Origin: Hippophae tibetana
Taxonomy: Eukaryota; Streptophyta; Magnoliopsida; Rosales; Elaeagnaceae
DNA: 64,000 bases
Reading direction: 5' to 3'
Assembly: GCA_037013495.1 (NCBI GenBank)
Contig: CM072812.1
Span: 35,050,501 to 35,114,500 of the forward strand
Part shown: positions 11,982-23,159 of the stretch, one piece after another
Numbering within the stretch: position 1 is the first letter of the stretch
Layout of the letters: each line of letters starts with the position of its first letter
Position numbers and translations under genes: made by a program
Notes under the pieces: model-generated
Told to the model about the DNA's origin: nothing
What the model saw: the letters and a program-made list of their open reading frames with translations, nothing else
Databases searched by the model: none

Positions 11982-13762
11982 ATGGGAAGAGCAACAAGGT
12001 GGCTTAAGGGCTTGCTTGGGATGAAGAAAGACAGAGACCAGAAAGTATTTAATTCAAAGTCCAATGACCTGAAAGACAATAAAGGTTGTAGCTTTGGAAG
12101 AGACTCAAAATCCAATGGCCATTTTTATCGCAACCGAACAACTATTACATCATCAAACACATCAACAGCTAAAGAACCTTGGCAGCTAAGATCATCATAT
12201 TACAGAGCAGAAACAGAGGAGGACCAAAACAAGCATGCAATTGCTGTAGCTGCAGCTACAGCTGCGGCTGCTGATGCAGCCGTGGCTTCTGCTCAAGCAG
12301 CTGTTGCAGTTGTGAGGCTCACTAGCCAAAACAGAGGCGCTCTGTTCAATGGCAGCCATGAAATATTGGCAGCTCTAAAGATTCAAAAGTTTTTTAAAGG
12401 GTATTTGGTAAGTGAATTTTAGCTTATTAATAATGAGCGAAAAAGAAAATATAAGAAAAGAAGAAGAAAAGTTTATGTTTTCTTGGAATTAGAGAAAGAT
12501 GTAAGAGTTGTTTGTTTTGTTGCTTAGAGTCTTGTACGTGTTCATTTGGTCTTCATTGTCTTCCTATTGTTTTTCTGTTTCGGCTGCTGTGAAGATTTAA
12601 AATGTTTTTAGAGGGTATTTGGCGAGTGAGATTTAGCTCGTTATGGGCAAAAATTAAAAGAAGAAAAAAGTACATGTTTTCTTGGAATCAAAGAGAGGGA
12701 TGTTAAATTTGTGTTTCGTTGGTAAGATTTTCGTGTTCATTTGGTCCTCCTTATTGTTTTCCTACTGTTATTGTTGTTGTTGTTGTTTTTTTTTCGTCTT
12801 GTTTGGATTGTGGAAAAGTTTGAAATTTTCTTTCTGGGTTATTGGATTCTTTAACAGGCTAGAAAAGCACTACGAGCTTTAAAAGGACTAGTGAAGTTGC
12901 AGGCACTTGTCAGAGGCTATTTAGTGAGGAAACAAGCAAAAGCAACTCTTCGTAGTATGCAAGCTCTCATCAGAGCACAAGCTACTGTTCGAGCAAGAAC
13001 ATCAATGGTAAAGATCAAAACTTTGTTCATACCATTCAATCAATTTGTAGTGACTTTTCTAAAATTAATGTCCCTTGAAATATGTAGGAGAGACTTGATG
13101 ACACTAGAAGTGATTCTACAGCTCTTAGCCAAAGTAGGAGGCTTTTTGCTTCTTTGGACACAACTTTTAACACAATTGATGAAAGTCCTAAGATTGTGGA
13201 GGTGGATACAAGCAAGCCTAAATCAAAGTCAAGAAGAAAAAACACTTCTGTGTCTGAATTTGGAGATTACCCAACTTATCAATCAGTCTCATCTCCAATC
13301 CTATGTCGCCGGATTTCGACTCCAAATTGCTGGAATTTCCATGACTCCGATCGGGGACTAAATGGGGAAGAATGTAGGTACTCTACAGCTCAAAGCACCC
13401 CACGTTTAGTGAATTCATGTGGGTCTAATGCACCTGTCACACCAGCAAAGAGTGTTTGTGGAGAAAGCTTTTTTAGGGGATACGATAATTTTCCAAATTA
13501 CATGGCAAATACCAAGTCTTTTAAGGCCAAATTGAGGTCTCATAGTGCTCCAAAGCAGAGGCCAGAAACAGTGTCAAAGAAAAGACTTTCTCTACATGAA
13601 ATGATGGAGTCAAGGGGTAGTTTAAGTGGGATTAGAATGCAAAGATCATGTTCACAAGCCCAGGAAGCCATTATTTTCAAGAATGCTGTTGTGGGTAGGC
13701 TTGATAGGTCCTCAGATATTGGTAGAGAATCAGAGAGAAACTACTTTCAGAGAAGATTTTAA
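11982..13762 (+). CDS. IQD: IQ67-domain (IQD) calmodulin-binding protein, 3 exons, 416 aa
   Basis: Exons are 11982-12407, 12858-13007 and 13088-13762, joined by GT-AG introns in phase 0. They give 142 + 50 + 224 residues with no internal stop. The protein starts [16 protein letters not shown], the conserved basic N-terminus of one IQD subgroup (IQD22-25-like). An Ala-rich tract lies at about 85-110. The IQ67 domain spans the exon 1-2 junction: '[13 protein letters not shown]' (from residue 134), '[13 protein letters not shown]' and '[14 protein letters not shown]', with IQ and Ca-independent calmodulin-binding spacing. The exon 1/2 boundary inside the first IQ motif is diagnostic of the family. 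At about 328-352 lies the DUF4005 motif, [13 protein letters not shown] followed by [11 protein letters not shown] proteins bind calmodulin, microtubules and kinesin light-chain-related proteins and act at the cortex or nucleus; which applies here is not shown. Start ATG: first in frame, with the conserved N-terminus. Confidence 0.95.
12378..12805 (+). repeat. Tandem duplication of the exon 1 end and donor region within IQD intron 1
   Basis: Bases 12378-12591 and 12592-about 12805 are two diverged copies offset by 214 bp. Copy 1 covers the last coding bases of exon 1 and the real donor (TTG|GTAAGTG at 12408). The second copy has 'gggtatttggcgagtg', so the donor GT has become GC (12622-12623). 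The duplicated coding part also carries TAA where copy 1 has CAA. Later matches include 'gtgttcatttggtc' in both copies. Confidence 0.8.
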
Positions 13763-14446
13763 AGCTCTAGACAGATGAATTAATTCCTAAAGAAGCTAGC
13801 TGGAAGGAACTCCAATATCTTGTTGGTTATTCCCGTTGAGCTTTTAGGAGAAAACAAACTAGGGAATAGAGTAGAGTAAGTTAATGTTGTTATTACATCT
13901 GATGGTTTTTTCTTCTTTTCCCCCAGTGATGAAAATGCTCTTTTAAGCTATGCATCAATATCATATTACTGCAGTAAAATTGTATAATGAATTGAATCGT
14001 ATGTCTTCCATTTATGGAGATTTTATGAAGGAAAAAAAATTCCAAAGTGGCCAAAAACCTGTAATTTTGGGACAATTAATTAAAACTCCAAAAACTTGTA
14101 ATTTAGGGATCTGAATACTTCACTTACAGAGAAAACCGAAACCTAATTAATGTCCTAGATTCACTGACATTTTTGAAGTTTTGTGGAGGCATCATATGGA
14201 TATGGGGATTGAAATGACAAGACTCTCATGATCATGTTACTTTCTCCTTAAATGTATATTTCAAATAGTAAGATTTGTATAGAGCGGATTCATTTTCTTG
14301 GCTTTTGGTATATTGTTCTATACATTTCAAACCGAGAGGATTAAAGAACAAAACGAAATATGAAATGTTTTGAACTATTTCACTCTAGAAGGCAATTTAA
14401 TGCAGCATGACAACACATATTCTATGTTGCTTAGTAAGTTAAGTAG
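13763..14446 (+). other. IQD 3' UTR and downstream spacer
   Basis: AT-rich downstream sequence with no gene seen. A near-repeat of 'aaaaac(c/t)tgtaattt' occurs at 14053 and 14091. Candidate polyadenylation signals are weak; the 3' end of the mRNA cannot be placed. Confidence 0.4.
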
Positions 14447-14657
14447 TGATGTGTTTATAAGGTGTGATCATTCTTACATGGTATACTGCATTTTGAAATT
14501 TTTTCTTATAAATAAAGTCGTGAACTCTTATTGAATTGTTGAGTTATAGTCATGGACTTGCTGAACTTATAATTATGGACCAAAACGGACAAACTCATAC
14601 CTCGTGAAGTAGGGGTCCCATCCCACTGTACACAGAGAGATTGACCATTCTACCTCA
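14447..14657 (+). repeat. TRIM LTR1
   Basis: A 211-bp terminal repeat beginning TGATGTGTTTATAAGG and ending ATTCTACCTCA. Its mid-section matches 14736-14866, with about 20-25 percent divergence judged by eye. Confidence 0.6.
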
Positions 14658-14735
14658 ATTAGTATCAGAGACATAACCCTATTGGGCCATATGGGTATGT
14701 GTTATTACAAGGACGTAAGACTCACTAAGTGGGGG

Positions 14736-14866
14736 TGTATGTATAAGTGGTGAGCACTCTTACATGTTATGACACATTTTAGAGTTTCTTTCTAAAAGCA
14801 AAACAGTGAAAAACAGTTGAACAGTCGAGTTATGGCCATGGACCTACTGAATCTATAGTTATGGAC
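14736..14866 (+). repeat. TRIM LTR2, left part
   Basis: Begins TGTATGTATAAGTGG directly after a GGGGG tract and aligns to LTR1. Broken at 14866 by copia-1. About 50-70 bases of LTR2 are missing between this part and its remaining end at 19841. Confidence 0.6.
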
Positions 14867-15020
14867 TGTAAAACTCAGAATTCACTCTTCTTATTTTCAT
14901 TCAAAGACACTACATATTTATATACAAAGTTAGGGACACTCTTAGGTGACATAAACCTAATACACAACTAATATATTCACCTAGTGATAGACACATAATA
15001 CACAACTAACATCTCTAACA
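14867..15020 (-). repeat. Copia-1 3' LTR
   Basis: 154 bp. In element orientation it starts TGTTAGAGATGTTAG and ends GAGTTTTACA. Complete, unlike its partner. Confidence 0.9.
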
Positions 15021-15027
15021 CTCCCTC

Positions 15028-18000
15028 TCAAGTTGGAGCATAGATATTAATCATGCCCAACTTGTTACAAAGATAATCAACTCGAACCCTACTTAAAGCT
15101 TTCGTGAAGATATCTCCTAGTTGTTCTCTAGTCTTCATATATCCTGTAGAAATCAAACCTTGCTGAATTTTCTCGCGAACAAAATGACAATCAATTTCAT
15201 TGTGTTTAGTTCGCTCATGAAACACAGAATTAGAAGCAATATGAAGAGCAGCTTGGTTATCACACCACAATTTCGCTAGTACTGAAGTTTTAAGACCTAC
15301 TTCATCCAAGAGCTGATATATCAATATTATCTCAGATGTAGATTGTGTCATAGCCCTATATTCTAACTCTACACTCGATCGTGACACAACATTCTGCTTC
15401 TTACTTTTCCATGAGACCAAATTTCCTCAAATGAAAATACAATAGCCTAATGTGGATATTCTATCCACTTTGGAACCTGCCCAATCTGCATCTGAAAAAC
15501 ATTCAATATGAGTGTGTCCATGATTTGCATACAAGATACCACGTCTAGGTGCTCCTTTCAAGTAACACAAAATTTTCTCTAACGCTGCCTAATGACGAAC
15601 TGTTAGGGATGACATAAATTGGCTAACAACACTGATCGAATATGCAATATCTCGACGAGTCACGGTAAGGTAATTCAACTTTCCAACCATCTTTCGATAT
15701 CTCTCAAAATCTTTAAAAATTTCCCCATCTCCTGTAAGGTGGATGTTCAGAGTCATTGGAGCACTACAAAGTTTTGCTCCTAATTTTCCTGTCTCAGTTA
15801 ATAAGTCCAGGACATATTTTCTCTGAGATAGAAAGATACCTTTTTTACTCCTTGTGACTTCAACACCCAAGAAATACTTTAGCATCCCCAAATCCTTCGT
15901 GTGAAACTGAGTATGTACGAATGACTTAAGAGATGAAATTCTCGTAGTATTACTTCCAGTAATAACAATGTCATCTACATACACAACTAAAAGAATGATA
16001 CCAGCTTCTGATTGTTTGTAGAACACAGAATGGTCAAACTTGCTTTTCATCATACCAAACGTTTCTATAGCTTGACTAAATTTTTCAAATCAAGCACGAG
16101 GACTCTGTTTCAAACCATACAAAGATTTACGGAGACAACAAACTTTCCTAGACTCCCCCTAAGCAACAAAACCAAGGGGTTGCTCCATAAACACCTCTTC
16201 TTGAAGATCACCATGAAGTAAAGCATTCTTGATATCTAGTTGATGCAAAGGCCAATGGTGAGTAGCTACCATAGAAATAAACAACCGTCAATTTAGCAAC
16301 AGGAGAGAAAGTGTCAGAATAGTCCACTCCATAGGTTTGAGCATATCCCTTAGCAACAAGATGAGACTTTAATCGAGCAACTGACCCATCCAGATTAACC
16401 TTAACTGTGAACACCCATTTGCATCTGATAGCCTGTTTCCCCGAAGGTACATCAACCAAGTCCCAAGTACAATTTTCATCCAACACATTCATTTCCTCGA
16501 TCATTGCATGATGCCAACCAGGATGAGATATGGCTTCATGAACAGTTTTAGGGATAGAAATAGAATCAAGAGAGGCAATAAAAGAGCAAGAGAAAAACGA
16601 CAAGCAGTTATACGAAACAAAAGAAGAAATAGGATAAGTACATTGACGTTTACCTTTGCGTAATGCAATAGGAAGATCATCGTTCAGGACTGGATCTGAT
16701 GACGAAGGAGCAAGTGCAGGACATGAATCAGAAGGTCTATGTCTGGAGTAGACTTGAGTTATAGAAGGCCTAACAGGAACTGGATCAGATGATGTGATAG
16801 AATAGACTAACAAATCGTCATCCTCCCCCTGACATGCAGGAGAAGGAGAAGACAAAAAATAGGGTGTGTCTTCCATGAAGGTAACATCAATTGAGACAAG
16901 ATATTTGTTAAGACTAGGACAATAATATCTATAACCTTTTTGGATACGAGAATAACTAATGAAGATACACTTCAAAGACTTGGGATCTAATTTAGTAACA
17001 TGCAGACGAACATCTCGAACAAAACAAGTGCTACCAAATATCCTAGGGTTAACCGGAAATAGTGACTTATTAGGAAACAAAATTTTGTAAGGAATCTCAC
17101 CATGAAGAACAGATAAAGGCATGCGATTAATAAGAAAACATGTTGTTAAAACTGCATCGGCCCAAAAAGGTTTAGAACTATTCATTTGAAATAATAAGGA
17201 ACGTGCAATTTCGAGAAGATGTATGTTCTTACGTTCGACCACTCCATTTTGAGATGGAGTATCAACACACGAAGTTTCATAAAGTATGCCATTTTGAACC
17301 ATATAAGATTGAAACAAAGCTGATGTATATTCTTTGGCATTATCACTTTGCAAAGTATGAATTGAAACATTAAATTGAGTTTTAATCTCAACACAAAATG
17401 TGCAAAAAATAGAAAACAGTTCAGAAAGACTCTTCATTAAATATAACCAAGTTACACGAGAATAATCATCCACAAAAGTAACAAAATACTTAAATCCAGG
17501 TTTAGACAAAATAGGACAAGGACCCCAAACATCAGAATGAACTAATTCAAAACGAGCACTAGCACGTTTATTAACTCTTGGATTTGAACTAAGACGATGA
17601 TGTTTTGCAAATTGACAAGACTCACAATCTAATGAAGACACCTTACTAAACTGAGAACAAAGTTTCTTTAGTAAAGCAAGAGATGGATGACCCACTCTAC
17701 AATGTGCCTCGAAGGGAGAGGTTACATTAGAGCAAGCTATAGATTTCGGTATTGGTGTGTCAAGAATATAGAGGCCTCCAGACTCATGTCTTTTACCAAT
17801 AGTCTTTTTCGTCATAAGATCCTGAAATAAGCAACGATCAGGAAAAAATGAGATGCAACAGTTAAGATTGCGAGTAAGCTAACTTACAGAGATCAAATTA
17901 AAGGATAAGCTAGGTAAATGTAAGACAGACGACAAAGGAAGCAAAGGAGTGAGAGTAATTGTGCCAGACCTAAGAACATGAGATGGTGACCCATCGGCTA

Positions 18001-19088
18001 AGGTAACAGTATAGGTAGAAGTGTTTGACTGAAGAGTAGAAAAGAGACTAAAATTACCTATCATATGATCTGTGGCACCAGAATCAATAACCCATTTGGA
18101 AGATGAGGAAATGAGACACGCATTTGATTTACCTGAATCAGGAATAACAGTGATAGAAGGTGATGAAGACCTTAGTGATTCTTGATACTGTGAAACCTTG
18201 GTAAATTCATCTACAGAGATAAGAACCGATTTTTCAGAAGTATCAGAAGTGGATGCAATATGAGCCGAGTGACCTTTTTGATGCTTGTACTGAAGCTTTC
18301 TATAGTCATGTTTTGTATGCCCTGGTTTGAGACAATAGTGACATACAATACCTCCTAGGTCCTGTGGTCGAGTTTCAAACCTGTGCGAGCCGCCTCATTT
18401 GTTTCTTTTCATATAAGTTGACCATCCATGCTCATAATTATTACTTCGACTGACCAAAGCACCATTTAATTGAGCAAGTGGAGATGGAGTGCCTTCTGTA
18501 CGAAGTACTCGACTAAACATCTCTTGTAAAGATGAGATCTCAGAACTATAAAGAACATGAGACTTAGCAGTCTCAAAAGCAGAGGGAAGACCAGTAAGAA
18601 ATCTGGTGACCGTCATTTGTTCCTATTGGGTTTGCTGAACCTTTACATCAAGACTAAAAGGCATCAAACTATTGAGCTCTTCATAAGTCCTTTTAAATTC
18701 CATAAATAATTTGTGAGTGACTGATCTTATTTGTCTGCACGGTAAAATGCTTTGCATACCTCATACATGCGAGAAATATTTCCTTTACCAGAATATAAGA
18801 AATCCAAATAATCCATCAATTCCTTAACGAATTCACAATGATTAATCAAGTCAATTACATTGCTTTCAATAGAATTCCGAATCTGCAGAAATTTTCTCTA
18901 AGCCATGTCTACTTTGAATCATCTTTAGAAGGATCATTAGTCAAATGAGTATCTTTGTCGATACTTCACAAATAAATTCGAATCGTCTCGCTCCAAGCCA
19001 AATAATTCAAACCATTGAGCTTATGGTCCTTGATTTTAGACATCACAGGCACCATATTCGTCACAACATTAGATTTCCTTTCAGCCAT
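15028..19088 (-). pseudogene. Copia-1 gag-pol polyprotein, broken
   Basis: Gag starts at 19088 (MAERKSNVV) and soon meets stops. A zinc knuckle near 18320 reads CHYCLKPGHTKHDY, with the last Cys replaced by Tyr. Protease: KWVIDSGATDHM (about 18095-18060). Integrase in the long frame 17815-16208: HHCC part 'VGHPSLALLKKLCSQF' with 'CESCQFAKHH', then D of 'HSDVWGPCP', D of 'LQSDNAKEYTS' and E of 'NGVVERKN', all present. The same frame enters reverse transcriptase ('WDLVDVPSGKQAIRCKWVF'), then breaks near 16290. The 16053-15589 frame holds LLVVYVDDIVITGSN and stops at TAG in place of the Trp of 'TVKHWA'. RNase H (15420-15028) has 'SWKSKKQNVVSRSS' and 'WCDNQAALHIA'. Frameshifts and stops make it inactive. 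Confidence 0.9.
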
Positions 19089-19299
19089 AAGTCCTACAAA
19101 CGACAATGTAGCGAACAAACAAACAAACAAAATTCAACAACAGTAGTGACCAAACACGCAGCGAACAAGAACACAAAATTGGAAGAACCCAAAGCTGAAC
19201 AATCAAAAACGATGAGTGCCAAACCACCACAGATGACGCAGGGGAACACCGGAGAGTAACACGAAGTTGACCAAAGAAGACTGCTCCAGGGACGCGCTG

Positions 19300-19560
19300 T
19301 CACGTGCCGGTGCGTGGAAAGATGGTAGAAAGTCGTGGTGGTGCGTGTGGTTCACTCGCGGCTCGTCTGGTGACCGGGCTTTAGGGTTTGGTCGGTCGGC
19401 AGTTGGTCTTCCTCCCTGTGCCGGCAGTAAGACGCGTGGAAAAGATGGTAGAAAGTTGCGGTGGCACATGTGGCTCACTTGCGGCTCGTCTGGTGACCAG
19501 ACTTCAGGGTTTGGCCGGTCGGTGGTTGTTCTTTCTCCCTGTGCCGGCGGTGAGAAAAAA
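19300..19560. repeat. GC-rich tandem repeat in the copia-1 leader
   Basis: Two copies of a roughly 120-bp unit (about 19309-19428 and 19429-19550), each ending in a 'ccctgtgccgg' block. Shared blocks include 'agatggtagaaagt', 'gcggctcgtctggtgacc' and 'ccctgtgccggc'. It lies between the 5' LTR and gag and is far more GC-rich than anything nearby. Open frames across it on both strands arise from composition and are not taken as genes. Confidence 0.85.
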
Positions 19561-19686
19561 ATGTGCACTCCAAAAGGGTGTTCTGAGTTAGAACCCAAAA
19601 ATTCACTAAATCCTAATTTGTGTTTACCTAAAATCAGCCCTTAATTTGAACGGGAAAAAAAAAATCCCAAATTTTGTAACCCAAAT

Positions 19687-19698
19687 GCTCTGATACCA
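19687..19698 (-). other. Copia-1 primer-binding site
   Basis: The complement reads TGGTATCAGAGC, directly next to the 5' LTR end. Exact match to the 3' end of plant initiator Met-tRNA. Confidence 0.9.
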
Positions 19699-19840
19699 TG
19701 TAAAACTCAGAATTCACTCTTCTTATTTTCATTCAAAGATACTACATATTTATATACAAAGTTAGGGACACTCTTAGGTGACATACACCTAATACACAAC
19801 TAATATATTCATCTAGTGATAGACACCTAATCCACAACTA
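19699..19840 (-). repeat. Copia-1 5' LTR, outer end missing
   Basis: Matches the 3' LTR over 142 bp. The outer end stops at 'cacaacta' where the partner continues 'acatctctaaca'. Confidence 0.88.
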
Positions 19841-19860
19841 GGATTGACTCTCCTATATCA

Positions 19861-20880
19861 CAATTGTTTCAGCCTTCTGACCTAACTTGGTTTTGTTTGG
19901 TTCATTATGTGAAAGCTAGACGTGTGATCCATAACTTTCTATTTTTGTGTTCGTGTATTATTAGTGGGAGTAAATAGATTTAATTTATTAAATTAAAGTA
20001 TTAGAAAGTGTAGATGATGTGGATGGAAAGATATTAGTAGCGGGGAAAGGAGAAGTATAAGGGTAATTAGGATTAGAGCTTGAAGAATTGAGAATTACAT
20101 GGAGAAAGATAAGTGGGAGAAATTATATTTAATTTATATCGATGGTTTGAAATAAACCTAGAATCATATGTGGTGTGTTTTTCAATTTCTACTTCTTATC
20201 TCTTTCATTTCTTGGAAGCATTTGATTTTGGACACTAACTTGACTATACCCTAAACACTTGTCCCTCGTGATATTATTACTTCAATAAAAGCTTATTTAT
20301 CAAAATGGATTATGCATGAGTAGTGATTTCATAAAAATATTTCACAATTTGCACCCCAAAGTTGAATTTCTTTCATACAATTCATAATTTCATACCTTTC
20401 AGATTTGGCCCACGTATACAATAACTCCGCTCAATGTTGACATATTTGCAAAAAAGCATTTAACCATATAACAAAGGTTAGAAATAAAAAAAGGCAGTAG
20501 CAAAATTCAAAGTAGAATTTGTAATCATCCCATCGAGGTTTCCTCAAGTTAATACCCTTAGTTTATATTCCATGGAATCTTTTAGGATACTGAATGTCTT
20601 GATTTTTTTATACGTGTTGGAGACCTATTTTTTAATTTTTCATAAATTTCACCTATTTGAAGTGTCGAGTGCCCGATATCTATGTTCATGTTATTTACGT
20701 TGGACATGGATACTTCATGAAAAATAAAGAGTCCATGTAATATAACACCTAGTTAATAAATCAACACCAGATAACAAAAGCAATAAACTGATACCAGGAA
20801 CTTGATTCAGTTTATTCTCCATGTACTTTATATTGATATTTTTTCTCGTGTCTAATTTAGAGTTAGTTCTACTTTAAATT
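19861..20880. other. Intergenic spacer
   Basis: AT-rich. No open frame, gene motif or clear repeat recognised. A 'ctgatacca' string at about 20789 resembles the complement of a primer-binding site but has no LTR partner. Confidence 0.5.
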
Positions 20881-22708
20881 CTTTGGTAAGTATGCATTGA
20901 TTAACATGCACCTCACCCTTTTCAAAAAAGTCTTATTAATGCGCTCAGCTAGCCCATTTTGCTAAAGGGTGTACGTGAATGTTCTATGTCTTATAATTTC
21001 ACACTCTCTGCATAAGCTCTTAAAGCTCTCATTACAATATTCCAAGTTATTGTCTCTTTTAAGATATTTCACCTTCTTCTTTGTTTGTAACTCAACCTGT
21101 GCCTTCTAAATTTTAAATTTCTCAAGTGTTTTATCCTTAGACTTGAAAGGAACAATCCAAGTTTTCCTTAGGAAATCATTTATGAATGAGACAAAGTACA
21201 TAAATCTATCAAGTGTGGGATTTTGTGTAGAACCCTAAGGGTCTGAATGCATATAAATAAGTTTATCACCAATTTTCTCTTTCACTCCTAATAAACTTCA
21301 CCCTTCTTGCCTTGCCTAGAATATATTGTTCACAAAATGTTAACCTCTTTATACTTAAGCCCCGAGAAGCCCTTGTTTGTTTAATTCAACTAACCTTTTT
21401 TTCACTAATATATACTAGTCTCATATGCCAAAGTTGCATCATTGAAACGTTCTCCATTTCACCAACTATCACCATAGGTATATTCATGCCACCCTTAAGA
21501 ATGCATATTTCATACTTGATTTCACCTTTGAAACATACCCTAAATTCCCTTGTAATCTTTAGTTCTATGAGATTTCCTTTAAACGAGTAACCATCCTTCA
21601 TTAGTTTCCCTAATGAAATCATATTTATCTTTAGTGCAAGCATATGTCTGACTTCATTTAAAACTCTTTCAATTCATCTCTTAGTTTTTGAATGATAGTG
21701 CTCATACCCTTCACCTCATAAGATTGATTATTGCCCATGAATGCCATTCCATTTGCAATTGTTTTATAGTTTTAAAAACATTCTCCAAAATCCAATCTTT
21801 TGTCAATAATTGTCCAACATAGTGAGTGCCTTCGCATTATGATAGCCATCATAAGCCACTGATTCCTCTAAGTTTGTTGATCACATTTCTCTATCTTTGT
21901 ATCTTTTCTTTCTATCTAGACAATTTTTTTTAAAATTCCCTTCATTGTGGCAAATAAAACACCTCAAGGTTTTCTTATTTCTTGATTTCGATCTTGAATG
22001 AGACTTGTTATTAAACTTCCTTTTATCACTTCTTCCCCTGACACTCAAAGCATCTACATTTCCATCTCCAAACATAGTTTTATTAATCAATTTCATGTCC
22101 AAATCTTTATAGGTAAGGGATAACCCAACTACCCCTAAAGTGAGGTTTTTCCTACCATATTCAATAGCAGCCTTTATAGCATCAAAATATTCAGGTAATG
22201 AGTTCAACAAAATCACAACTTGGTTTCCATCACTGATTTGATAGTTCTATAGTGATTTTCTTGAATTTATTGAGATTATTCGATCTCTGGGTTTTTTGTT
22301 ATATCAATGTTATACCCGAATAACTTTTTCTTCAAATAGATCTTATTTAACAAAAGATTCTTCAAGAAAATATCTTCCAACTTACCCCATAAACCATATG
22401 CAATGGTCTCATCATTTACCTAAAGAAGGATTGAATCTGAGAGGTTTAAGATTATACTAGTGAATGCAGTATCCAAGATTTCTTGTTTCTTTAGAGTATT
22501 TGTGGTCGCTACAAATTCAGGTGTTTCAGTTGAGGCATCCCCACCTTCTGTTGAACAAGAACATCAATAATCTCTTTCTTCCAATGCCAAAGTCTTTTGT
22601 ACCATCAAATTTCTTAATGTCCAACTTCAGTGATGACATTCTTAGTGCATTCTTGAACTTTTAAGAACTAAACTCTCCTTTCACGCTCATAAGTTATGAT
22701 ACCAATTT
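20880..22708 (-). pseudogene. Truncated copia remnant: gag, protease area and integrase
   Basis: Read leftwards from the primer site: gag at 22216-21881 (MILLNSLPEYFDAIKAAIEY, then a zinc knuckle CFICHNEGNFKKNC with Asn where His is expected). The pre-integrase region at 21643-21386 has 'LWHMRLVYISEK'. Integrase remains at about 21230-20900 include 'FLRKTWIVPFKSK' and a 'QNGLAER' block in shifted frames. Reverse transcriptase and RNase H are missing, so the element is truncated near 20880. A primer-binding site (complement TGGTATCATAAC) ends at about 22704. The copy is old: every domain contains stops. Confidence 0.8.
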
Positions 22709-23159
22709 TGTCCGAGGAACTAAATGAAATATATCAATTAGAAAATACAAAATGTAAGAAGAATTTAAAGTGATTTAGCCTTGAATGGCTTAATTCACTT
22801 TCCAACACCAAGAACCCCTCATTTGTCTCTTTATTCCACCAAGAATTGTCTCAATGATCAATGTACAAATTAAAGCTCCTCTCTGATTTGTTCCAGAAAT
22901 AGCAGATCATACACACACATATTACACAATAATAGATAGCTTTTTATAAGGTTTCTTAATACAAATGTTTACTATTCACTCTTTACAAATTACCTGCGTG
23001 TATTTCTATTATGCTTGAGTATGTTTTTCTATTACTCTACTTTACACATATGACAATGATTTATACTCTTAATGTAGTCGGCCATAAGTATGTTATTGTT
23101 ACCTATTGTTGATGAGTCTTGACATTTCTAATGGTCCATTTGTTAACTAGTTACTACCA
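22709..23159 (-). repeat. Possible 5' LTR of the truncated copia remnant
   Basis: The inner edge (complement ending CCTCGGACA) sits four bases from the primer site. The outer edge is placed at 23159, where the complement would start TGGTAGTAACTAG. No partner LTR survives, so the outer limit is a guess. Confidence 0.4.

Larger units (their letters stand above)
14867..19840 (-). mobile_element. Copia-1: Ty1/copia LTR retrotransposon, degraded
   Basis: Short LTRs lie at 14867-15020 (element 3' LTR) and 19699-19840 (5' LTR). They show about five mismatches over 142 bp by eye, a fairly recent copy. Just inside the 5' LTR is the Met-tRNA primer site (TGGTATCAGAGC, complement at 19687-19698). Just inside the 3' LTR is a polypurine tract (CTTGAGAGGGAG, complement at 15021-15032). 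The interior encodes gag, protease, integrase, reverse transcriptase and RNase H in copia order on the minus strand. The outer about 12 bases of the 5' LTR (expected TGTTAGAGATGT) are absent at 19840, so this end is cut. Inserted in a TRIM LTR. Confidence 0.92.
14447..19860 (+). mobile_element. TRIM-like miniature LTR element, split by copia-1
   Basis: LTR1 is 14447-14657 (starts TG, ends CA). It is followed by a primer-binding-like 'ttagtatcagag' (14659-14670), close to TGGTATCAGAGC, the complement of initiator Met-tRNA. After only about 78 bases comes a G-rich tract, 'aagtggggg' (14727-14735), and then LTR2 from 14736. LTR2 matches LTR1 over 'cactcttacatg', 'gagttatggccatggac' and 'ctgaa-ct-atagttatggac', to 14866. 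Copia-1 lies at 14867-19840. The last about 20 bases of LTR2 ('ggattgactctcctatatca', matching the LTR1 end) resume at 19841-19860. No coding capacity. No clean target duplication was found. Confidence 0.6.

Noticed and set aside
19094..19644. Overlapping long frames on both strands in GC-rich sequence
   Set aside because: They lie in the tandem-repeated leader of copia-1, have no recognisable domain, and repeat the same peptide twice because the DNA is duplicated.
20780..20830. 'ctgataccagg' resembling a primer-site complement
   Set aside because: No LTR adjoins it, and the copia remnant to its right has its own primer site at the other end.
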